Origin: Plasmodium coatneyi | Lineage: Eukaryota; Apicomplexa; Aconoidasida; Haemosporida; Plasmodiidae | Reading direction: 5' to 3' | DNA length: 64,000 bases | NCBI RefSeq assembly: GCF_001680005.1 | Contig: NC_033559.1 | Location: forward strand, 310,001 to 374,000 | Part shown: in pieces, positions 54,694 to 64,000 of the stretch | How positions within the stretch are numbered: position 1 is the first letter of the stretch | How the letters are laid out: the number at the start of each line of letters is the position of its first letter | The notes under the pieces: generated by a model | The model's database searches: none | What the model saw: the letters and a program-made list of their open reading frames with translations, nothing else | Told to the model about the DNA's origin: nothing | Position numbers and translations under genes: made by a program

Positions 54694-56907
54694 TCAGGGC
54701 TATACGAGGTGCGCCCAAAGGAATCCTGCCCTCATGCCAGATTGCGCAACTTGGTCACGCCACCTTATTTTGCCCCTTTGTCGAGCCATCTCACTGGGCC
54801 ACCACCCCCATTTTGCTACTTCCCCCTTAAGGGGGTTACCAAGCATTTCCAGTTCTTTTCCCCCGTTTGTTTTTTTTTCCACTTTTTATTTTTCTTTCCA
54901 GTTTGTTCTGTTTTCCATTTGGTTTCCCTCCACTTGGCCTTACCATCCATTTTGTTTCGCTTTTGTTTCATTCATCCGCCTGTTTAACACCATGAAGTGT
55001 AACTCTATGGATACTACCTAGGACGGTTACCACTGGCCCCACGCACATGTATATGAGGCTACCCACCCCTCCTTTTTTTCTGCCTTTTAAGCGTTCCACA
55101 TAGGCAGAAGAGTCGTGTGAGCCAATGTTGCATTTTTCGTTTGTTAGTTTCACCACGTGGCTACGCTAATTGCATGTGCATCACCCAATGGAAGACTTAC
55201 ATATGTAATGTAAGCAAAGGAATACGATAGAGAAAGGGTATTTTTTTTTTTTCCATGAGGAGAATATGGTTCCTAATTAATTTTCGTCCCTTCACCACAG
55301 TGACTTTTTTCCAGCCACCCTTTTGCTACCAACGCAGTTGTATAAAAGCTAGTTTTGTTCCCTGTGCCTGTTATTATCCGCACGTGGGGTTAATTTTGTT
55401 TATATACATAGGAGTAAGGATAACCGTACATACGTTCACGTATTACAGTTGTGTACAGCTGTGCTTACGGAACATACCTCTTTTTTTGTGCCTTCCCTTT
55501 TTTTTTTTTTTTTTTTTTTTGCGCAAAAAGTTTCGTTTTCCCGCCGAGAAAACGGGAAGAAGCGCTATCAACTGCATAAAATGTTCTTCTTTTGTAAACC
55601 TTTCTTAAAATAAGAGCAAATAAAATTTCCTGGAGAAGGAAAAAAAGTAGCAAGCAAAGCCACTCAAACGGTCACCAACACGCAGCAGTAAAGGTGAACG
55701 CTTTTTTCCATATACCCAACAGTATTGTAATTTTTTTTTTTTTTTTTTTTTTTCACGGCGTAAATTTTTTGTTACCGTTTGTAAAATTTATTGCTACCTA
55801 TTGCTCATTCAAGAGAGGGAAGAAATAAAGAACCTTTAATTTTCCGTAGCCTTTATTTTCGCCTGCTCCCCATATAAAGAGTTGATACGCGGGAATATAC
55901 GTACGTGTATATGTACCATGTAACCGCTCGGAGTATGGGCGACGTATATAACCTTTACAGCTGTACAGCACAGATCATTGTAAAACAGTATATACGTATA
56001 TTTTTTTTTCTTCAATTTTTTTTTTTTTTCTTCATTTTTGGCCGAAGAACGTGAAAGGTTACGCACGTTCAGGGCGTACATACGCAGATATGTTCATATG
56101 CATATGAACATGTACTGGCCATCCTCTCATTTTCTGCATTTATCGTACAGCATTATGTACGCAACATGTGCGAAAAGTACGCTTGGCGAGGGGCATTGAA
56201 GAAGTTCCCTGTGATCTGAAAAGAACCAAAGTAGTAATTAAGTTATACACGACGAGAACGGAAAATGCGTAATATATAGTACCAACGAAGTGCTTCCCTG
56301 CGGTAGCCCTTAGTTGAATACCCTTCTTTCATTTCACCTTTCATTTTCTGTTTCCCCTCGCCCTCCCTTTTTGTGAATTTTTTCCGCCTTTTCCTCCAAA
56401 ATAATGTGGAAAGAGAGTATTTAATTTTTTTTTTTTTTTAAGTATTTTTTCACTCGCACCAGTGCGATTAGGTAGTAATTATAGCGTAGCACCGTGCTGT
56501 GTAGTATACCATAACGTGGTGTGTTACACTTCGGTGTAGTGTACCTTTATACGTGTGAACGTCGTAGCGACCTTGCGTTGAGGTGCCCCTCCATTAGTTC
56601 ATGTGTCTCACCGTTACAGGAAGCAGTTACATTTTGTGTGAATAGTAAAATATATAATTCATGTTGGAGAACTACCGCAGCTAAGTTCTCCCACAATGCT
56701 TCTCCTTTTTTTTGAAGTACACTGTTTGTTATTTTTTTAAATTTTTGAGTAAACAACATAAGAGTAGCTAGCTAAGGGGAGGATAGAACAATAGGGAGGG
56801 TTACCAACTGACGTGAGAAGGATAAAGTCGATCACTGTGCAGTGGTTGCGTGGTAGCATCGCGAAAAACGAACACAAAGCGCGGCTACCACGCTCCTTCC
56901 CCACAAA
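54694..56907. other. Intergenic
   Basis: CT-rich stretch after the glyoxalase stop, then T-tracts (55501-55520, 55733-55753, 56430-56440). No gene is supported. Confidence 0.5.
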
Positions 56908-58893
56908 ATGGACATTGTAAATGGGGGAGACACCTTCAAAATGCTGAACCTGAAGGAAGGAAACAATATTCAGTACGACAAAGTGCACAGTTTCGCTGGA
57001 ATAAGCAACACCGATGGTACAAGTATACATAAGTGTGCCCCTTCTAATGATGAAGAAACGTTCAAAGATGAGGAGTTCACTCTGAATGATCGGAAAACCT
57101 CCTTACAGGGGGAGGAAGAATTAGAAGCAAATGAGGGAATAACAGCGAAGGAGGATGTAGAAGCAGAGGCGATCGACATAGATACGGACGTCGAAAATTG
57201 TCCCAACCGATTTAACCAACAAACTTCGACGTACCAACAAGGGGAAGGAATCAAAGATGACTCCATCCCATGTAGCTCCAACACCACTGTAAGTCTGAAC
57301 TCGGTAAATGACAAGAAAGACGAAATGAAACGATTCGATAGAGACGAATTATCTCTATACAACATCGAGACAACTTGTCATCACCCGAAGGTTTATGAAC
57401 AAAATTACGATAAAGAAAATTTTAAAAATGAACCCGAGAAGGGGAATAACTTTCCTCAAAATGGGAATTTCACAAATGATTACTACTGCTCTTCCTCCTT
57501 TGACGATGAGAATAGGATGCCCGTGAGCAGTGTTGATAAGTCTCATCGGGTCTGTTCCGATGGAGGGTATAACCCTCTCAGTTGTAGGGATATTACCCTA
57601 GGGGGGGACGGCGACAGTGGAGAAGCCTACACCGGAGAAGCCCACAGTGGAGAAGTCGACAAAGGAAACGCCGACAGCGGTGACAGCGGTAACGGAGGCA
57701 AGCGTGAGAGTGGCGATGGTCACGGCGATCAGATAGGAAATGTTGACCAGAGTGGAAGTGGAGACCAGGGAGGCGGTGACCATGGCAATGGCGAAGACCA
57801 AAATGGGAAGGACGACGAAAGCGGGAATAAAAACCCGAAGGAGAATTACAAAATGTACTTCCACAAGATAAAGGAACTCAAGTCAAATCGATTCATAAGT
57901 GAATACAAAAACTCAGAAAAGTACATAAAAAAAAAAATATTTAATTACCTGCGAAAGAATAACCTCATCAACCACATGGATATAGAGCAGCTATTTGTGT
58001 ACGTAAAAAATATATATTTTCTGATCATAAGAAATGAGAAGCTTATGTTCTTCTTTATTTACAACACGAAGGATGTGATGAATGCAATAATTCATTTTGA
58101 GAAGGTGAATAATATTAGCTACAAGAACACGGACTTTCTGTTGTTCCTTCTTTCCAATGACGTGGATATTTATGAGAAGCTGCTAAGTCAGATAAACCTC
58201 AAGTTCGAGAAGGAAGAACTTATTTCTAAATTAAAAAATTTAAGGAGGAAGGTTAAAATTTTGAAATATGAGGAAGAGAGGAATTTATTTGATGAGTGCA
58301 TGCAGCAGTTGCACCTGATGAAGACAGACAGCAGATTCAAACGGGTAGCTTACAAAACTGGTAGTTACTGTGGATCCAATGCAAGTGGTCCTGAGAATAG
58401 CAATACTTGCAACGCGGATAGTACTTCCCTTGCGCGTAGCATCGACCTGGCTCGTAGTAGTGCCCAAGCAAATACAGGCGACTATACAAATAGCAGTCCA
58501 TACACCAATGACCATGACAATGACGACACGAATAATGAGTGCAATAAACTGTTAGAAATATCGCTCAAAAATTTAATACCCAAATTATATAACTGCAAAG
58601 ACTTTAAAGGAACAGGCAACATGATTCACAACATTGGCAAAAATATCAAAAAGAGCAATACCGTTATAGATATCTCAGAAAAAAAAAAAAAAAAAAAAAA
58701 AAAAAGATCCGACATATTCGAACATTTCCTATACCAAAATGGACTACTCGAAAATGCCACCAATGATGAACGTTCCCCATGGGAGTGGGATTTACTCCAA
58801 CATGGCTCACACCAGGGGGGGAATGTATACAAGCGTCCCCCCCCAGAGTGGTGCCTATCCGAATATGCCCCCTGCGAATTCTCCCTATACTAA
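56908..58893 (+). CDS. Acidic Asn/Gly-rich protein, probably the 5' part of the downstream HMG-box gene
   Basis: Open from MDIVNGGDTFKMLN. Residues 1-230 are acidic and low-complexity. 231-310 are Gly/Asp/Ser-rich with GEAYTGEAHSGEV-type repeats. About 310-480 form an ordered Lys/Asn/Phe-rich helical region (KMYFHKIKELKSNRFISEYK, IEQLFVYVKNIYFLIIRN). A 27-A run at 58679-58705 encodes poly-Lys; the next 62 codons overlap the HMG-box frame in another phase. Read in that other frame, the bases after the A run give DPTYSNISYTKMDYSKMPP, which continues the Y-(S/T/P)-N style repeats of the downstream protein. I infer one gene whose frame is broken, or miscounted, in the A run; two overlapping genes are less likely. 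No known domain recognised. Confidence 0.6.
   Translation: MDIVNGGDTFKMLNLKEGNNIQYDKVHSFAGISNTDGTSIHKCAPSNDEETFKDEEFTLNDRKTSLQGEEELEANEGITAKEDVEAEAIDIDTDVENCPNRFNQQTSTYQQGEGIKDDSIPCSSNTTVSLNSVNDKKDEMKRFDRDELSLYNIETTCHHPKVYEQNYDKENFKNEPEKGNNFPQNGNFTNDYYCSSSFDDENRMPVSSVDKSHRVCSDGGYNPLSCRDITLGGDGDSGEAYTGEAHSGEVDKGNADSGDSGNGGKRESGDGHGDQIGNVDQSGSGDQGGGDHGNGEDQNGKDDESGNKNPKENYKMYFHKIKELKSNRFISEYKNSEKYIKKKIFNYLRKNNLINHMDIEQLFVYVKNIYFLIIRNEKLMFFFIYNTKDVMNAIIHFEKVNNISYKNTDFLLFLLSNDVDIYEKLLSQINLKFEKEELISKLKNLRRKVKILKYEEERNLFDECMQQLHLMKTDSRFKRVAYKTGSYCGSNASGPENSNTCNADSTSLARSIDLARSSAQANTGDYTNSSPYTNDHDNDDTNNECNKLLEISLKNLIPKLYNCKDFKGTGNMIHNIGKNIKKSNTVIDISEKKKKKKKKRSDIFEHFLYQNGLLENATNDERSPWEWDLLQHGSHQGGNVYKRPPPEWCLSEYAPCEFSLY
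58679..58705 (+). repeat. 27-base A homopolymer at a reading-frame break
   Basis: The run lies where the frame of the 56908 ORF gives way to the frame of the 58739 ORF. One base fewer, or two more, would join them. Runs of this length are prone to sequencing error and real length variation. Confidence 0.85.
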
Positions 58894-61800
58894 TGTTCCA
58901 CCCGCAAACGGTCCTTACGCGAATAGCATCACGCCCGCGGGTTTACACTCCAATGTGCCTCATCCGAAGGGGGGCTTCTCAAACGTGACCCACCCTAGTG
59001 GCGGATACACACATATACCCAATCAGAGCAGCGCCCACGCGAACCCACAAACCGCTAGTGGTACATACGTGAATGTTAACAGCCACCCCAACGGGGCCAA
59101 CGGCTTCCACGCGAACAACTTTCAAGGCGCCCAAGGTGAGAATTACGCGCCCAGTTATGCGGCTAACTATGCAGCTGGCTACACCCCCAACCAAGGAGCT
59201 AATTGTGCGCCTAATTTGGGCCCCAATTATGAAGGAATCTACCCCCAGGCAGGCAACAATAACTACGGGAAGGGGTGCTCCAATGGCCACCCTAGTGATC
59301 ACTCAAACAGCCACTCCAATGATAACTCGAATGAATATGGAAGTGAATGTGCAAACGATTATATGAACGACTATATGCACGACTACATGAATGAGTACCT
59401 AAACGACTACGGCATGGACGATCCTACTAGCGGGAACCACCTAGACGACACGAAGGAAGAAAAGAAGAAAACAATCAGAGGAATAACCTCCTTTACTCTC
59501 TTCGCTAGAGAAAAAAGAAAGGAGCTACTTAACCAGAAAGTCTTCCTAGGCAGTTCCCTAACCGAGCAAACAACAGCAGTTGCCAAAATTTGGAACAGCC
59601 TAAGCGATGAGAAAAAAAAGGAGTGGGCTGCGAAAGCGTCCAAAATAAATGAGGAAAATTATTTATCCCAAAAGAAGAAGAAAAAAAGAAAGTTTACTGC
59701 CTTTAGCATTTTTGCTCGAGAGAAAAGGAAAGAACATAAGGAGAAAAATATCGACATGGGGTTAACCCTAGCCCAGCAAAATTCATATGTGTCCAAGTTA
59801 TGGAAACAGCTATCCAATGAGGAAAAAAATAAATATAAAGTTCTCTCAAATAACGTCAACGCGGAAGTCGCCAAAACGAATAAAAATGACATGAATTACA
59901 TGAGCGGGGAAAAGCTCAGTGGGTTTAAGGGGCGAATCAAGGCTCTAGACAACATGATGAACCAGCAATTTTCAGGAAACGCCCTGCCGTACCATAGTGG
60001 TGTCAACAACATGGGTTATGTCAACGGCATGGGTTACATGCATGGCGTCGGCACGGGAAGAGCACCAATCGGGGTTGTCCCCCCTGGCCAAATGAATGCA
60101 GCGTCCCCCCAGAATGGTCTGAGCAGTACGCCAAACCAAGGGAACCCCCCAAGTGGAATCAACCTACCCAGCGGCTCGATCGCACCGAACGAATCGAACG
60201 ACGTAAACAACCTGGGATACATGGACTACGTTAACTACATGAACACCGTGTTGAGTCATGACAACCCCAACTACATGAACAAGATAATGAGTGGAGGGAA
60301 TGAGAACTACATGAGCATGATGAATAGACTGACCAACGAAATGGCGAATGGAATGACACAAGAATTTACCGGCACGTCACCCAACGGACCACCAACAGGT
60401 GACCCTGTGAAGGAGAAAAAAAACGCAAAAATGAAAAAGAAGAACAAAAAAGAGCATATGTACATCACAGAACAGGGTCAATTAATGCAAAAAAATGATT
60501 CCTACAAAATGGGGAAAGACGGCTTACCCCATGAAACAAATAATAATATGATTGGCGCTTTCCCTTCGGAGGCCCATACAGGAGTAAACCCTTACAATGG
60601 GAACATGCCCAACGTTACCAACATGGCTCATGTGACAAATAGCGGAAGTTACTCACAAAACAATGTCCCCGTAAATGGGCCGACGCCAAACAATGGCAAC
60701 GCCTCCGTGGACATGGTTCATGCGAACAATTTGCTCAATTACTACTCCAACCAGGAGAACCCAAATGTGAACCAAAATTCTGTGAACAATGTGGGCAGCT
60801 TGACCAGCCCGCCGAACGGGAAGGTACACCCCCCCATAAGCATGAATGGGAGTGGCAATCCCGCCACCGCAGCGATGACAAACCCCCCTACCGGTGTTGA
60901 CAAAAAACAACCCATGATAAACGAACAACCAAACAGCAACATGGGCGTGATGACCGATCCAAGCATGTTCAACAACCCAAATAATAACACGGCAAATATG
61001 ATTAGTAATGTACCATATGGCGGCATGCCCATGGGAAATCCCCTCCCCGGTAACAACAATGCCCTTAACGGGGTCCCATTCAATAATGTTCCCTTTAACG
61101 CAGTTCCCCCCATGTATAATATCCCCCCAAGCGGGGCTCCCCAAGGTGGAACTGCTAGTGGCCTACCAGGCGGAAACTTTAACCCTGCGGGGGGAATGGA
61201 TATGGGGAGAGGACCAAACGGAATGAACAAACAACCCTTCAGTAATCCCTATATGAGCAACGTGGCAGGTGTACATATGCACAATGTTGGTGAGAATCAC
61301 CTAAGCCTAATCCCTGATCATCTAATAGCGGGAAGAAAAACAAAAAGTAAAGACAAAATGGAAGAAATGATGAGGAAAAAAATGAAAAAAGATGAGAAGC
61401 AAAAATTGAAAGAAAAAAAATTAATGATGAAAATGTACGACAAGAAGAGGAAGCAGTTACTCAAGGCAGAAAAACAAATGGAAAAAAATAAAAAAAATAA
61501 AAATAAAAATGGGGTGAATGCATTTGAAGATGGTAGTGGCGGCATGTATTACAACCATCCATACCCCCCCAATTTAATAGGTACAAACATTAATGGAATT
61601 CCTTTCGGTGCTCCCAACGCGCTCATGAACAAACCCATGGGTGGTAACTTCAACCCCTACGTAAGCATGAACCAGGTGGACACCAAAAATATGAACATTA
61701 AAAATGTTACCATGGCTAGCATGATGAGAGAGGGAAACCCTGCCAATCACGGCGTGGACAACCGGGCCATCCCCCCCAATTTTCAACCCGCTAACCACAT

Positions 61801-64000
61801 GAACAACGCCCTGAGTAGTACCATGAGGAACAACCAACCCACGCCCTACCCCTTTTCGAATAATTACCCGAGTGATATTCCCAACATGGGGAATTACACG
61901 CCAGGTAACCAAATGAAGGGTTATGATGATGCGTCCAGGGGGGTACAGGACAAGCAAGTAGCAGCCATCCCGACACAACCCCCCAATGAGGTGACTACCT
62001 ATCAGAATGTTACCCTGAATGAGGAGTCGAAGGAGAAAAATGTAAATCCAATGGATGCAAACTTGGTTGTTGACTCTGCAGGTGGAAATGTAACCGATGC
62101 GAAAAGCATTCCCCTTATGAATGAGAAAGAATATAGGGAAAATTATTACAAGGATGTGGGGGGTACTGATTTTGCGGCGTATCAACAGGCGGACAGTAAC
62201 AAAGGGGCCGAAGTGGACAAGGTGGCAGATCACATGGACAAACAGGCCAACCAGGAAAAATCGTTCTGTGAGCCCAATGGAATGAACCCCATGGTGGGGA
62301 ATGTACCAACTGGTCATGACAGTGCAAACGCCTCCTTCGACAAGCAGTTTTTAGCAAATGAAAACAACCCAGTGGAACATAAGGCGGAAACTTACTACAA
62401 CCAGAATGAAAATAGTAAGAGCAAGGAGAACGCAACCTTATATGGGGAAGAATCGCTAAGCGTCAACTACAACCACTTTAATAGCAGCACCCCGGTGACA
62501 GCCCAACAACAGGCCACTTTTAACAAAACTCTGAACGAAGACGTAAACGTGGACCTTAACTACGGTAATGGCAGTTTTGTGCAAACTGATGCATGCAATG
62601 GGGACAACCAGAACAACACCACAGGGTACTTCTACCCACAAGGTAGCGCCATAAGTGGGGACAAAGAAGAAAGCGAAAAAGTGAATAACCCTGGAGCGTA
62701 TGGGAACCAAGAAATGGATGGAGTGGTCGATGCAAACAACGTGATGTACTGCCCGGAACAAATGTTGCCAGAAAATGGAGTGAACAAAAACCTTGTATAT
62801 TTTGACACGGTACGTGGGGAATTTATCACCCCGATGTGGGGGAGAATAAGTAGAGGTCACTCTTACATGGTCATCCGTGGCCTCTCACGTGTGCACATAC
62901 ATTACGTGACGTGGCCTCATTTGTCCCAATTTTTGCTTTTCCATCCCCCCCGCAGGACCCAAATGAACTCCCCGAAATGACAGACGACACGGAGATGGAG
63001 GCCCCCAAGGAGAAGCAATTCTTTAGCAGCGCCTCGCATTACTCAGAGCTTATTAATAAAAAAGTGAAAAAGAAGAAAACGCTGTGTTCCCCAAATGATG
63101 CTAATGGTAAGGTTTTAAAAAAGGGGTCCGAATGAGGGAAGTACAATAACGGTACGCATAATTTATCGGGTGAAGTTTCTTTCCGCGTTGGAGTTATGTG
63201 TCACATTTGTTGCCCCCCCGTTGAGTGGATTTTTTACTCGTCCCTGTGGTATCACATTTGGGTAATCGCACTCCACTTGCAGATAACGGGGGCACCATTT
63301 GGGACTTAGTGCAAAAGAAGGGAAGGAAGAAGATAAAGGTAAACTCCGCCAACCAGGTAGAAGGCGAATCAGAGAATGTACCAATGGAAGATGGTACAAT
63401 GTATACGAATAAAAATGACTTCAGTTTTATGGAGACCAATAACGAATGGAACAGCGGGCGAGTAGGTGTTAATGTGGAATGTACGAGTAAGGAAGAAGAG
63501 GCTGATGATATTGTCAATAGTATTTTTAGAAGTCTAGAAATGGAGGAAAATGTTTCCCCCCCCGAGGGAGGCGCAGCAGTGTCCCAGAATGGAGATAATG
63601 TAGTAGCCGGTGAGGACACCCTCTTAAACCCTGCAAATCAAAACCACGCAGAGGATGCAACCAACTGGGAAAACGAAACCTCCCTGGAACAAAATAACGA
63701 AGACGACATAATCAATCTGATCGATGGCCCAGCGCAAAGCTATTCGAACAAATTAAACATCACAGAAAGTGGAGAAGTCATCTACGAAGAAAAAAAAAAA
63801 TACAACTCGAATATCATTATGAGTGAAAATTGCATTCAAAATAACCGTATGAACATGCTAATGTCGAAAAGGGGAAAAATTAATACAAACTTGAATAGGA
63901 GCCAAATAGAGACCTACAACAATGCCTATAAAAAATCCGCCTTATTTAAATGGACAGATGAAGAAACGGATAAATTTTATCAAGCCATTGAAATGTTCGG
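58739..64000 (+). CDS. HMGB3: Two-HMG-box protein with SANT/TFIIIB B''-like C-terminal region, 3' end beyond window
   Basis: Exons 58739-62809, 62956-63106 and 63283 to the window edge; joins are phase 0 and phase 1. Residues 1-235 are Pro/Asn/Tyr/Met-rich repeats (YPNMPPANSPYTNVPPANGP). HMG box 1 is at about 247-310 (SFTLFAREKRKELL, VAKIWNSLSDEKKKEWAAKA), box 2 at about 315-380 (AFSIFAREKRKEHK, VSKLWKQLSNEEKNKYK). Low complexity follows, then a Lys/Met-rich helix at about 867-925. Exon 3 ends with NITESGEVIYEEKKKYN and, at the edge, SALFKWTDEETDKFYQAIEM, which resembles the pre-SANT segment and SANT domain of TFIIIB subunit Bdp1. The two-HMG-box plus tGloII neighbourhood matches P. falciparum HMGB3 as I recall it. 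Likely nuclear. True start may be at 56908. Confidence 0.75.

Noticed and set aside
60653..61230. Antisense frames of about 160 codons opposite the HMG-box gene
   Set aside because: Shadow of Asn/Pro/Gly-rich repeats on the sense strand.

Overview
The window reads as nuclear DNA of a simian-malaria Plasmodium, most likely P. knowlesi (P. coatneyi is the main alternative). Evidence: long poly-A/T tracts in a moderately AT-rich genome, short introns with T-rich acceptors, Asn/Lys-rich proteins with homopolymer insertions, three KIR-type variant-antigen genes, and an interstitial block of the Plasmodium telomere heptad GGGTT(T/C)A lying among them. No SICAvar gene, tRNA, rRNA or CRISPR array was found.

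Layout. (1) 0.9-1.8 kb (+): an unrecognised four-exon gene encoding a small protein with a signal peptide and one membrane span. (2) 2.9-15.4 kb: a variant-gene island. Two-domain KIR gene 1 (minus) and two-domain KIR gene 2 (plus) diverge from a head-to-head telomere-repeat palindrome at 6.2-7.4 kb. Then come an A-rich degenerate repeat block, a two-exon gene for a small single-pass membrane protein with a Cys/Arg juxtamembrane tail (12.2-13.0 kb), and KIR gene 3 (minus), which has one domain and a proline-rich stalk. (3) About 15.9 kb onward: conserved chromosome-core genes. These are an unresolved small spliced gene, a two-span membrane protein, O-phosphoseryl-tRNA(Sec):selenocysteinyl-tRNA synthase (minus), a HAD phosphatase-like protein (minus), a secreted protein, a split-kelch protein (minus), a RING-FHA-FHA ubiquitin-ligase-like protein, a NASP/SHNi-TPR histone chaperone (minus, eight exons), an N-terminally extended glyoxalase II, and at the right edge a long two-HMG-box protein whose 3' part has the start of a SANT domain resembling TFIIIB B'' (Bdp1). 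That last gene runs off the window.

The run RING/FHA, targeted glyoxalase II, two-HMG-box protein matches, from memory, the order of genes on P. falciparum chromosome 12 (tGloII next to HMGB3). If so, the left 15 kb is a lineage-specific KIR island next to a conserved syntenic block.

Splice models were built by hand from GT/AG sites and phase continuity. For KIR 1, KIR 3, the synthase, NASP, the two small membrane genes and the 17.2 kb gene, every chosen junction keeps frame. KIR 2 lacks a confident first exon, and the gene near 16 kb is not resolved.
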